Of a DNA stretch of 21,230 bases, positions 7,160 to 14,421 are shown piece after piece. Position 1 is the first letter of the stretch. Each line of letters begins with the position of its first letter. The notes below the pieces were generated by a model that was given only the letters and a program-made list of their open reading frames with translations, did no database searches and was not told the origin of the DNA. This stretch comes from WAOL01 sp964399035 (GTDB taxonomy: Archaea; Thermoproteota; Thermoprotei_A; Sulfolobales; NBVN01): NCBI GenBank assembly GCA_964399035.1, contig CAYNPH010000011.1, forward strand, positions 1-21,230, given 5' to 3'. The position numbers and the translations under genes were made by a program.

Positions 7160-7184
7160 CCCCCTCACCTTGAGGATGAGGGGG
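7160..7184. repeat. 8-bp inverted repeat at the ASCH gene stop
   Basis: CCCCCTCA at 7160-7167 pairs perfectly with TGAGGGGG at 7177-7184 around a 9-base loop. It covers the stop codon of the minus-strand ASCH gene. It lies downstream of the converging tenA gene, so it could limit read-through from either side. Neither strand shows the U-tract of a classical terminator. Confidence 0.35.
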
Positions 7185-7755
7185 TTAAGATCCCCTTATC
7201 CACGAGGAGCTTGAGGGCCTTCCTAAGCACGCCTCTAACCCTCCACCTCCTTGTGGGGTCACCCGTTAGTTTCTTGGCTACTTCACGGATTGACTTACCC
7301 TTGCCGAGTTCCTCCAGAATCCGCCTCTCGTCCTTGGGGAACTCCGACCTTAGGTACCTTAGCGCCAGCCTAGCGATGTCCTCGGGTTTTAAGCCGAGGT
7401 ATGGGTCCTCACCACTGAGGTGATCTAAGCGTTGAAGCACCTCGAATTCAATTATGGTTACTTCCTCATCCCCGCTTAACCTCTTCCCGTACACCTTCTT
7501 CAACTCCTTGAGTAGCTCTCTACGGCTTTCGAAGCCATCCTTCCTAGCGTCCTCATCCGTTAGCTCAGAGACCTTCTTGTGCGTGACGCGCGTTATCCTT
7601 ACCTTACATATGGGTTTACCGCCGCTATGCACTATGACCTCGTTGTACTTAGGTATCACCTTACCCAACCTTATCGTGGCACGTTTCTTACCACTCAGCA
7701 ACATGTCGGCGTACTCCTTACGTAACATTATGTGTCTCCTGAGGTACGTCGGCAA
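7165..7755 (-). CDS. ASCH-domain protein with C-terminal helix-turn-helix
   Basis: This 196-residue protein is in two parts. Residues 7-105 form an ASCH (PUA-like) domain. It starts with a HIMLRKEYADMLLSGKKRATIR pattern, in which the Gly-Lys-Lys-x-x-Thr-x-Arg element is the conserved RNA/nucleotide-facing loop, followed by the VSELTDEDARKDGF helix typical of the family. Residues 125-196 are helical with SIREVAKKL and WRVRGVLRKALKLLVDKGIL, resembling a winged helix. ASCH proteins are thought to bind RNA or act in translation-linked regulation; the fused HTH suggests a regulator. The TTG start at 7755 is preceded by GAGGTGA at a 4-base spacing. It is transcribed away from rpiA from a shared TATA region. 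No target can be inferred. Confidence 0.75.
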   Translation of the reverse strand: MPTYLRRHIMLRKEYADMLLSGKKRATIRLGKVIPKYNEVIVHSGGKPICKVRITRVTHKKVSELTDEDARKDGFESRRELLKELKKVYGKRLSGDEEVTIIEFEVLQRLDHLSGEDPYLGLKPEDIARLALRYLRSEFPKDERRILEELGKGKSIREVAKKLTGDPTRRWRVRGVLRKALKLLVDKGILTPSSSR

Positions 7756-7788
7756 GTAATCACCTCGTCGAAACCATCGAGTCAGGAG

Positions 7789-7799
7789 CTTATATAAGG
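7789..7799. promoter_or_regulatory. Palindromic TATA box between ASCH-HTH and rpiA genes
   Basis: CTTATATAAGG is a perfect archaeal TATA element with a self-complementary core. It predicts transcription starts near 7820 (rpiA, TTG at 7830) and near 7767 (ASCH gene, TTG at 7755 with its GAGGTGA in the leader). It probably serves both directions. Confidence 0.6.
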
Positions 7800-7829
7800 T
7801 GATGCGCGTTATGTTCCTAGGGCGCTTCC

Positions 7830-8570
7830 TTGAGTAGCGTACGGAACATCCCGGAACCCGTTAGGGTCGCGCGGCTTAACGCAATAAGGAAGGCATTAAC
7901 CTGGATCAAGGACGCTGACATCGTGGGTATCGGGACAGGATCGACGATGGCGCAGTTCGTGACCGTAGCTCATGAAGCCGGGGTGCTTGAAGGCAAGTTA
8001 ATCGTTACGTCTTCCCTTGACACGACATTGAAGCTTAGGAACCTAGGTTACAGGGTTGCCGACCTAGTCAGTATTGAGAGAATTGATGTGTACGTGGACT
8101 CTGCTGATGAGGTCGATAGGCAGGGACGAATGATAAAGGGAGGTGGGGGCGCCTTACTGCAGGAGAAAATACTCGCAACATACTCCGACGTGGCGGTATT
8201 CGTTATTGATAACACCAAGCTAGTGAGCAGGTTAGGGGAGAGGAGCCCCGTGCCGGTTGAGGTTGTTCCGAGAGCCATATCCCTAGTTTTAAGGGCGTTG
8301 AGGGATCTGGGATTCGAAGCTAAGATTAGGGAGGGTTCAGGGAAGAAAGGACCAGTTATCACAGATAACTCCGGGGCAATCATAGATGTGGAGGTTCCGG
8401 AATGGATTGATCCAACGGAGATGGACGCCATACTTCATAGTATCGTGGGCGTTGTTGAGACCGGGTTATTCCTTAAGGAGGCTACGCTAGTGTATATTGG
8501 GTATCCTGACGGAAGAGTAACTGAGGTTAAGGGGCCTAGAGAATTAAGGACGGAAAAATCTTCCCAGTGA
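7830..8570 (+). CDS. rpiA: Ribose-5-phosphate isomerase A
   Basis: This 246-residue enzyme interconverts ribose 5-phosphate and ribulose 5-phosphate, the entry to nucleotide and riboflavin precursors in archaea that lack an oxidative pentose phosphate pathway. All family motifs are present: phosphate-binding GIGTGSTM at 33-40, SSLDT near 61-65, VDSADEVD at 89-96, and KGGGGALLQEKI at 103-114 with the catalytic Glu112. Length is slightly above the usual 220-235. The start is a TTG at 7830, near the transcription start predicted from the TATA box at 7789. No better NUG in frame exists before the first helix. It is monocistronic or nearly so, since the next gene is convergent. Confidence 0.93.
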   Translation: MSSVRNIPEPVRVARLNAIRKALTWIKDADIVGIGTGSTMAQFVTVAHEAGVLEGKLIVTSSLDTTLKLRNLGYRVADLVSIERIDVYVDSADEVDRQGRMIKGGGGALLQEKILATYSDVAVFVIDNTKLVSRLGERSPVPVEVVPRAISLVLRALRDLGFEAKIREGSGKKGPVITDNSGAIIDVEVPEWIDPTEMDAILHSIVGVVETGLFLKEATLVYIGYPDGRVTEVKGPRELRTEKSSQ

Positions 8571-8573
8571 GAG

Positions 8574-9548
8574 TTATCGTTTCCCCAAGTTTAGAATGTA
8601 CTCATATGCAGAGAGAGCCGCCACAGCCCCCTCGGCGGCTGCCGTTACTACTTGGTCGAATTTCTTCTTGTGCGGACCCGCCGTGCAGTCACCCGCAGCG
8701 AACACTCCAGGTATGTTTGTTTCCTGTCCTGGCCCCACTATTACGAAGCCTTTCTCATCCGTTTTAAGTCCCATTGTTTCGAAGAATTCCTTTGGTGGGA
8801 CTGAACCAACCTCTATTACTACACCCTCCACTAGTATCTTGCTAATTTCTCCAGTCTTCACGTTCTTTACTTCAATCCACTTGACGGTTCTATCCCCACC
8901 TATCCTCACCACCACGGTATTCAGCACAGGTTCTATGCGGTTGTTCCTTCTTATTAGGTCGACATATGCTTTGAATGCTCTGAACTCATCTCTTCTGTGT
9001 ATTAGGTAGACTTTGGGTGAGTACTCAGCAAGTAAGAGGGCTGCCTGTAGCGCTGCGTTCCCGCCTCCCACGACTGCCGTTATTTTGTCTTTGAAGAGAG
9101 GGGCGTCGCAAGGGGCGCAGTAAGTTACGCCTCTTCCTCGAAACTCTTCCTCTCCAGGAACGCCTAACTTCTTCCTTTTGCTCCCTACGGCTATTATCAC
9201 GGCTTTAGCAGTGAACTCTGCCCTTGAATGCGTGAATACCTTGAATGCATCACCCTCCTTCAACACCTTCTCTACCTTATCAAGGATTAATGGGACATCA
9301 TACTTGCGTACGTGTTCCTCGAATTTCCTTGCAAGATCCGGTCCCATGATCTCCGGTACACCTATGTAGTCGTCAATGAGTCCTGCCTCAGTAAGGGAAC
9401 CGCCAACTTTTTCCGTTATGACTGCCGTGCTTAGCCCGAACCTTTTCGAGTAGAGCGCTGCTGAGAGGCCTGCTGGCCCCCCGCCCACTATTATTGTGTC
9501 GTACGCACCTCCCGTTGGCCTAGTCATTAAGCCTAGTCTAAACTTCAT
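8574..9548 (-). CDS. trxB: Thioredoxin reductase (FAD/NADPH, CAPC active site)
   Basis: This 324-residue flavoprotein transfers electrons from NAD(P)H to thioredoxin or a similar disulfide partner. The FAD site is GGGPAGLSAALY at 22-33. The redox disulfide is Cys144-Ala-Pro-Cys147 in VTYCAPCDAP. The nucleotide site is GGGNAALQAA at 161-170, with HRRDEFRA at 184-191, the arginines expected for NADPH. The second FAD motif is GVFAAGDCT near 281-289. Length equals the low-molecular-weight bacterial/archaeal class. ATG at 9548 is the longest start; the ATG at residue 8 (9527) is possible. It converges with rpiA, with only 3 bases between stops. A thioredoxin-like partner is not in the window. Confidence 0.92.
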   Translation of the reverse strand: MKFRLGLMTRPTGGAYDTIIVGGGPAGLSAALYSKRFGLSTAVITEKVGGSLTEAGLIDDYIGVPEIMGPDLARKFEEHVRKYDVPLILDKVEKVLKEGDAFKVFTHSRAEFTAKAVIIAVGSKRKKLGVPGEEEFRGRGVTYCAPCDAPLFKDKITAVVGGGNAALQAALLLAEYSPKVYLIHRRDEFRAFKAYVDLIRRNNRIEPVLNTVVVRIGGDRTVKWIEVKNVKTGEISKILVEGVVIEVGSVPPKEFFETMGLKTDEKGFVIVGPGQETNIPGVFAAGDCTAGPHKKKFDQVVTAAAEGAVAALSAYEYILNLGKR

Positions 9549-9636
9549 TGCATTGCACGCCCGTAATTTTCATTTATCGGTAATAATATGTGTTATGCCT
9601 ACGTTAATTTCTTTAATTCATGAATAACTCTAATCG

Positions 9637-10353
9637 GTGAGTATGCGGAGGGTGAGAAAAACTTTGAGAAAAGTGCACCAAGTGGTAGTCAGTGCTGAGG
9701 TTAGGGCATTGGGGATTTTCTTGGCATATGCATCATGTAATGGAGTGCTGGCTGAGAGTCGAAGGCCCGACGTAATTGCCGACATTAATGAACTAGTAGT
9801 GAGGCTTAAGTCCTCGTATGATGTTCATACGCTCAAGAGCCATCCGTTAGTAAGATCCTACAGAGATATTATGTGGAGATTAGGGATAGACCCAACGAAG
9901 GTTAGGCCTTCTAGCGAGGCACTGATTCGCAGGGTACTCCGTGGCCATCCATTCCCCTCAATTAATAGCGTGGTTGACTCCTGCAACATGGCGTCAGCTG
10001 AGAGTTTGATCCCTATAAGTATATTTGACCACGACTTAATCAAGGAGCCTCTAACCTTGAGACGCGCTAGGGAGGGGGAGGTATTCGTAGATTTCGGGGG
10101 TAGGAAGAGGGAATTAAGTGGGAGGGAAGTCGTGCTTTCTGATGCCTATGGAAGCATACTTCACCTATATCCTTACAGGGATAGCGCGTTAGCAGCGATA
10201 AGAACCGGGAAAACAAGCTATGTTGACATAGTTGCGTACGGTGCACCCGGCGTGCCTAGAGCCACGGTCGTTAATGCTGTCCGGAGGGTATGTACGTACT
10301 TGTTAAAGTACTATCCTGGGGCCTCATGCACACAGCCGTCACTAACCCATTAA
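9637..10353 (+). CDS. Stand-alone B3/B4 tRNA-binding-domain protein
   Basis: This 238-residue protein matches the B3/B4 domain found in the beta subunit of phenylalanyl-tRNA synthetase and in free-standing homologues (COG3382). The core is visible from HPLVRSYRDIMWRLGIDP (residues 68-85) through the KVRPSSEALIRR helix and INSVVDSCN (about 109-117), where the family often has a Val-Asp-x-x-N/C pattern. The later half contains PLTLRRAREGE, a strand pair and SDAYG. Free-standing members are suspected of deacylating or editing mischarged tRNAs or binding small amino-acid-like ligands; their true role is not settled. GTG at 9637 suits a leaderless transcript, and the ATG at 9643 is the alternative. 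The next gene is an aminotransferase on the same strand 68 bases on, probably under its own promoter. Confidence 0.75.
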   Translation: MSMRRVRKTLRKVHQVVVSAEVRALGIFLAYASCNGVLAESRRPDVIADINELVVRLKSSYDVHTLKSHPLVRSYRDIMWRLGIDPTKVRPSSEALIRRVLRGHPFPSINSVVDSCNMASAESLIPISIFDHDLIKEPLTLRRAREGEVFVDFGGRKRELSGREVVLSDAYGSILHLYPYRDSALAAIRTGKTSYVDIVAYGAPGVPRATVVNAVRRVCTYLLKYYPGASCTQPSLTH

Positions 10354-10420
10354 AAGGTTCTTAAGTTACTGCAGGAACTGATTTTACCCTATATTCTCAC
10401 CTTCTCAAGGAGGTTAGGTC

Positions 10421-11518
10421 ATGAAGGTAATCAAGGTCAACGCCCCATTCGTAGGGGAAGATGAGATTCGGGCTGTTTCCGAGGTAATTAGAGGCGGTAT
10501 GCTCGCACATGGTTCCGTCGTGGAGGAATTTGAACGTGAGTTCGCTAAATACTTGGGTGTTCCACACCTCCTGACGGTGTCGAACGGCACCGTAGCGCTG
10601 TACGTCGCGTTAAAAGCCCTTGGTGTGGGTAAGGATGATGAAGTGATCGTGCCGGACTTCACCTTCTTCGCTACGGCATCAACAGTGGTACTAGCTGGCG
10701 CGACCCCCGTGTTCGCCGATATAGATCTTGAGACCTACACCATAGATCCGGTCTCTGTAGATGAACTTATTACTGATAAGACCAAGGCCATAATCGCCGT
10801 GCACCTTTATGGTCACCCAGCAGAAATGGATGAAATAATGCAGATAGCGAAAGAGCATGGGTTACACGTAATTGAGGATTGCGCCCAATCACATGGTGCG
10901 GAGTACCGCGGCATGAAGACAGGGAGTATAGGGGATATCGGTGCCTTTAGCTTCTACGCTACAAAGAACTTAACGATGGGAGAGGGAGGCGCCATTTCAA
11001 CTAAGTCAAGGGATATTGCTGAGTTTGTTAAGCTTTACAGGAACCATGGGCAGGTTAGGCGTTACTACCATGAAATGATAGGGTGGAACTTTAGGATAAC
11101 CAATATCCAAGCTGCGATAGGGTTACAGCAACTAAGGAAGCTTGACCAAATGAACTCCCGGCGTAGAGAAATAGCTAATATTTACAGGGAGGAGCTAGGT
11201 GCTATCGGGTCCCTACACCTTCCCGTAGAGAAGTCTTGGGCAAGTCACGTTTATCATCAGTTCACGGTCTGGGTCGAGGGTGAGGGCGTAAGGGATAGGT
11301 TGGCCGAGTATTTGAGAAAGCACGGTGTCCAGGTAGGTATACATTACCCAAGACCCTTACACGCACAACCCGCATTGCGTAAGTATCTAAGGAAACCATG
11401 CCCAAACGCGGAGAGGGCGTCAGCGCACGTGCTATCTCTGCCCATGCATCCCGGTCTGAGCAATGACGACGTACTTACCGTGACAAAGCTAGTTAAGAGC
11501 TTCTTCGAAAGCACTTGA
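10421..11518 (+). CDS. DegT/DnrJ/EryC1/StrS-family PLP aminotransferase
   Basis: This 365-residue fold-type I aminotransferase acts on keto sugars (making amino sugars for surface glycans) or related substrates. The PLP-binding residues are in place: the GTVALYVALKAL helix at 56-67, HLYGHP at 128-133, IEDCAQSHGA at 151-160 (Asp153, Gln156), and the Schiff-base Lys182 in FSFYATKNLTMGEGG. The C-terminal half has the usual YRNHGQ and GWNFRITNIQAAIG stretches. ATG at 10421 follows AAGGAGG/TTAGGT. It might pair with the sugar nucleotidyltransferase near 1.2-2.4 kb in glycan synthesis, but no glycosyltransferase is adjacent. The precise sugar substrate is unknown. Confidence 0.88.
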   Translation: MKVIKVNAPFVGEDEIRAVSEVIRGGMLAHGSVVEEFEREFAKYLGVPHLLTVSNGTVALYVALKALGVGKDDEVIVPDFTFFATASTVVLAGATPVFADIDLETYTIDPVSVDELITDKTKAIIAVHLYGHPAEMDEIMQIAKEHGLHVIEDCAQSHGAEYRGMKTGSIGDIGAFSFYATKNLTMGEGGAISTKSRDIAEFVKLYRNHGQVRRYYHEMIGWNFRITNIQAAIGLQQLRKLDQMNSRRREIANIYREELGAIGSLHLPVEKSWASHVYHQFTVWVEGEGVRDRLAEYLRKHGVQVGIHYPRPLHAQPALRKYLRKPCPNAERASAHVLSLPMHPGLSNDDVLTVTKLVKSFFEST

Positions 11519-11624
11519 GCTGGCAGGTATGTGGCAATTAACACTGTTTAACTGCAGACAGAGTCCTCTGAGCGGGCGTGAAACATTTTAAGCCACGTTT
11601 TAACCTCATAGTTAGGTGGTCTAG

Positions 11625-12326
11625 ACGGGGGAAAAATTCAAGGAGCCTATAGAGGATTACTTAGCCACAATATATAAGTTGGAGACCCTCTACGGAGAGG
11701 CACGGACATCACAGATAGCGCGGGAATTAGGGGTACGAGATGGCACCGTATCTAAGGTACTGCGTCACCTCCAGAAACATGGTTACGTGAAAGTACATAG
11801 GTACAGGGGAGTAAAGCTCACCCCAAAAGGCCGGGAAATAGCCATGAGGGTCATAAGGAACCACAGAATACTCGAAATATTCCTCTACGACTTCCTAGGC
11901 TTCGACGCGTATAAAGCACATGAACTTGCACATAAGATGGAGCACCTGCCTCAGGAAGTGATAGACGCCATATATGAGAAGATGGGGCGCCCTGAGACGT
12001 GCATATACGGGTACTCCATAGACCCACGTTATCCCCCACCTGTTCTCACCTTGGATAAGTCGGAGCCGGGTAAGTGCTACATGATTGTCTGTGTTGTGGA
12101 GGAACTCGCCAAGATTATTGAGAAGTTGAAGGAGGCCGGGTGCTTCATATGTTGCCGAGTTAAGGTGGAGAGTAAGGGTAGTCGCGGGCTTGTTCTCCGT
12201 GTTGAGGGGGGCAGGAAACTAATTTTAAGTCTAGAGGACGCTAGAACCATCGGTGCTGAAGAGGTAAGTTGCGATGATTTCGAGAAGGGTACCGCTAGCA
12301 AGTGCGCCCCCAGGATGCAGGTGTAG
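11625..12326 (+). CDS. DtxR/MntR-family metal-dependent transcription regulator, apparent ACG start
   Basis: Read from an ACG at 11625 the protein is 233 residues. EPIEDYLATIYKLE is the classic first helix of the family, followed by a winged helix (TSQIARELGV, GTVSKVLRHLQKHGYV). A dimerisation/metal domain follows with HELAHKMEH, where the iron-type Cys of DtxR is replaced by His. The C-terminal SH3/FeoA-like fold covers the last 80 residues or so. It should repress metal uptake or storage genes when its metal is bound. No ATG, GTG or TTG lies between the in-frame TAG (11622-11624) and the conserved helix. The TTG at 11679 would remove that helix. The ACG is 5 bases after an AGGTGGT. A GTG at 11616 is in frame but blocked by the TAG. 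It overlaps the FeoA-like ORF by 53 bases. The protein is unusually Cys-rich toward the end. Confidence 0.8.
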   Translation, partial: TGEKFKEPIEDYLATIYKLETLYGEARTSQIARELGVRDGTVSKVLRHLQKHGYVKVHRYRGVKLTPKGREIAMRVIRNHRILEIFLYDFLGFDAYKAHELAHKMEHLPQEVIDAIYEKMGRPETCIYGYSIDPRYPPPVLTLDKSEPGKCYMIVCVVEELAKIIEKLKEAGCFICCRVKVESKGSRGLVLRVEGGRKLILSLEDARTIGAEEVSCDDFEKGTASKCAPRMQV

Positions 12327-12513
12327 GGTAGTTAACATAGCTGGTGGGTTGGGCATCACTCAGAGGCTATATGAGATGGGGCTAACACCGGGTAGTGTCG
12401 TTGAAGTCGAATCCAGTGGAGGCGGGCCGGTAGTTATTAGGGTGAGGGGCGTGTCAATAGTCATAGGTAGGGGAATGGCGTCCAAGATCATCGTTGAGCT
12501 TCTTGAGGATTAG
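12274..12513 (+). CDS. FeoA-like SH3 domain protein
   Basis: This 79-residue protein matches the FeoA domain, an SH3-like barrel that regulates the FeoB ferrous iron channel or forms the third domain of DtxR regulators. It shows the family sequence: PLASAPPGCRCRVVNIAGG, then GITQRLYEMGLTPGSVVEV, then a GGPVVIRVRG strand and a final ISIVIGRGMASKIIV-like segment. The ATG at 12274 lies inside the end of the DtxR gene (53-base overlap, different frame), so translation is probably coupled. Since the regulator already has a C-terminal SH3-like part, this is a second copy supplied in trans. No feoB is in the window. It points to iron or another divalent metal as the topic of this gene pair. Confidence 0.82.
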   Translation: MISRRVPLASAPPGCRCRVVNIAGGLGITQRLYEMGLTPGSVVEVESSGGGPVVIRVRGVSIVIGRGMASKIIVELLED

Positions 12514-12526
12514 TACCTCATCTATC

Positions 12527-13525
12527 CTAACGTTCATTGCTTATGGCGCGCAATCCTTTCTCCGTTAACCTATACATTGTCCTCCCCTTAACCACCCTGC
12601 GCTCTAGGTATCCCTCCCTCATCATCCTGTTGACCCTGCGCCACACAACAGACTTGTTGAGCCCTACTCTCCTTGCGATGTCAGATAAGGAGAGCTCCCC
12701 TCCAGCCAGCGTCGACAATATCGCTAAATCCCTATCATCGAGCCCTGACATAACCTCAGGCTCCGCGATTACTGGGCGCCTCCGGAGCAACCTAGCCAAC
12801 ACGAGAACCGCTACGGCAGTAGCTAGCACAGCAATACCTATGAAGGGTAGGTACTGATTTATCTGTTGTTGAGAGGTAACTGTGCTTGAGGCGGTGGAGG
12901 TTCCCGTCCCGGAGGAGAGGGTTGTCGTCGACGAGCCGCTACTGATCGTTGTACCCGTGCCAGTGACCGTTGAGGTGGTTGTGGTCGCGGATGTTTGTGT
13001 CGGCGGTATTACAGCGTACTCTATCGAGTAAGTTCCTGGCTTGCTAAATAACAGCACTATGCTTCCATTCATGAAGTTTATGTCGGGATCGCCCGTAACG
13101 TATGTTAGGGCAGTGCCTTGCGGGAGGAACACTGAGGCCGGACCTTGCGGATGTATTGTCGCGTTAACGATTACCTCCTCGCTGACATTACCAACTTGAG
13201 CTAGGTACTCGGCTATAAGCATGTTAACCTGCCCGTATGTGTATATGGTTACTACGTTGTTACTGACGTTAAAGTAAAGCGGAGTTCCGTTCTCCGTGTA
13301 CACAGTTAGAGTACCGTCCATAAAACCTGGTTCAAGGCTTAACCTCACGTAATCCTGGCCCGTGGCGTTAACTATAACTGTTACGTCAGCCGTACCCCTG
13401 TAGTCAAGCCTGTAAATATAGCGGGTGTTTGGTGATGACGTAGCGAATATTTGAGTGACTAATAACGCAAGTACCAATACCGCCAACAGCACGCATGATG
13501 GAAGCATGGGTCTTGGCATGCCCAT
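12527..13525 (-). CDS. Membrane-anchored surface protein with cytoplasmic winged-helix domain
   Basis: This 332-residue protein has a modular layout. There is an N-terminal signal/hydrophobic segment (about 8-30) and an extracellular beta-rich region (31-175) with several N-glycosylation sequons. A Ser/Thr-rich stalk (176-222) and one transmembrane helix (225-247) follow. A basic stop-transfer run (LLRRR) leads to a C-terminal winged helix (262-330) with LSLSDIARRVGLNKSVVWRRVNR as recognition region and a TMYRLTEKG wing. Membrane-tethered one-component regulators of this design occur in archaea, and some have roles in surface or stress responses; the ligand here is unknown. The start ATG at 13525 lies about 26 bases from CTTTAAACC (leaderless). 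It converges with the FeoA gene, 13 bases apart. A transcriptional role is inferred from the fold only. Confidence 0.82.
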   Translation of the reverse strand: MGMPRPMLPSCVLLAVLVLALLVTQIFATSSPNTRYIYRLDYRGTADVTVIVNATGQDYVRLSLEPGFMDGTLTVYTENGTPLYFNVSNNVVTIYTYGQVNMLIAEYLAQVGNVSEEVIVNATIHPQGPASVFLPQGTALTYVTGDPDINFMNGSIVLLFSKPGTYSIEYAVIPPTQTSATTTTSTVTGTGTTISSGSSTTTLSSGTGTSTASSTVTSQQQINQYLPFIGIAVLATAVAVLVLARLLRRRPVIAEPEVMSGLDDRDLAILSTLAGGELSLSDIARRVGLNKSVVWRRVNRMMREGYLERRVVKGRTMYRLTEKGLRAISNER

Positions 13526-13547
13526 TTAACACCCTCTCAAGTGCTCC

Positions 13548-13557
13548 CCTTTAAACC
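13548..13557 (-). promoter_or_regulatory. TATA-like box of the tethered winged-helix gene
   Basis: On the minus strand GGTTTAAAGG is centred about 27 bases upstream of the ATG at 13525, as expected for a leaderless transcript starting at that codon. Confidence 0.5.
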
Positions 13558-13621
13558 AAACATATTGTAGAGGTTCCGTTATTAGGCTTTGACTCAGTAG
13601 TAAATTCGGGGGTAATAGGTA

Positions 13622-14389
13622 ATGTTCAGGGAGGTTGACTTCGGTGAGTTCAGGCTTACAGAATATGAGTACTTCAGGATGAAGGAGCCTGCGTATGCGC
13701 TGCTAGCAATGCCTGACACCGGGTTAGTGGGTGTCATAGGGGCCAGTCACATAATAAAAGTGCTAAACCTTAAGGAGGTGGGGGGCATGGACTCATATGT
13801 TTACTTACCGCCGATAGCCGTCATTAGTAAGAAGGAAATACGGTTGCCTATACGGATCTTTGCGTCAAATAACTTGCTGGTTGTGTACAGTGAGTTCATG
13901 CCTCCGCCCCAAGCATTCCCAATCCTCTCTAAGGTGTTGCTGGATTATTTCGAGAGGAAAGGCGTTTCACACGTGCTAATGGCGTCAGGGTTAGCTGTGC
14001 AAAACAGGTTTGAGTTAGATCAGCTTAAGACATACTACATCACGACGAAGCCTGAGGTTGAGGAGATACTTAAGGGTGTCGGGGCTCAGCCCTTCGAGAA
14101 CGGGTTCCTCGTGGGGCCATACGCGCTCATGCTGAAGGAGGCGCTAAGAGCTGAGATGCCAGTGACTTTAGTTATGACTGAATCTTTCCTAGAGTTTCCT
14201 GATCCTGAGGCATCCGCGAAGAACCTCGAAGCGCTCTCCAAGGTCATCGGGATTACCGTGGATGTTAAGGAGCTTATTGAGAGGGCTGAAGCCATAAGGA
14301 TGCGGGCTAGAGATGCTATGAAGGCAGTGATGCCCAGCCTAACACGCATGAGGAAAGAGTACGAATACTCTATGCCACTCAACATCTGA
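13622..14389 (+). CDS. PAC2-family (proteasome-assembly-chaperone-like) protein
   Basis: This 255-residue protein matches the archaeal PAC2 family, related to the eukaryotic proteasome assembly chaperone 2 but with little known function in archaea. It shows ALLAMPDTGLVGVIGASHIIKVLNL (residues 26-50), a YLPPIAVIS strand (61-69), and the HVLMASGLAVQN stretch near 117-128. The C-terminal helical arm is rich in Arg/Glu (RAEAIRMRARDAM). Length is typical. ATG at 13622 follows a GGGGGTAATAGGT leader. It is followed 32 bases later by an Hsp20 gene on the same strand, so protein quality control is a plausible shared theme, not proved. It may bind a small ligand or another protein. Confidence 0.78.
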   Translation: MFREVDFGEFRLTEYEYFRMKEPAYALLAMPDTGLVGVIGASHIIKVLNLKEVGGMDSYVYLPPIAVISKKEIRLPIRIFASNNLLVVYSEFMPPPQAFPILSKVLLDYFERKGVSHVLMASGLAVQNRFELDQLKTYYITTKPEVEEILKGVGAQPFENGFLVGPYALMLKEALRAEMPVTLVMTESFLEFPDPEASAKNLEALSKVIGITVDVKELIERAEAIRMRARDAMKAVMPSLTRMRKEYEYSMPLNI

Positions 14390-14421
14390 AACCTAACGCT
14401 CAGTCGTCGGGGTGAGTAACG

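Noticed and set aside
7001..7423. Plus-strand ORF across the tenA end and the ASCH gene
   Set aside because: It is an antisense/out-of-frame shadow of two well-supported genes with clear motifs.
7811..7837. 8-codon upstream ORF overlapping the rpiA TTG
   Set aside because: The predicted transcript start (about 7820, 26 bases after the TATA box) lies downstream of its ATG, so it is probably not transcribed as a leader.
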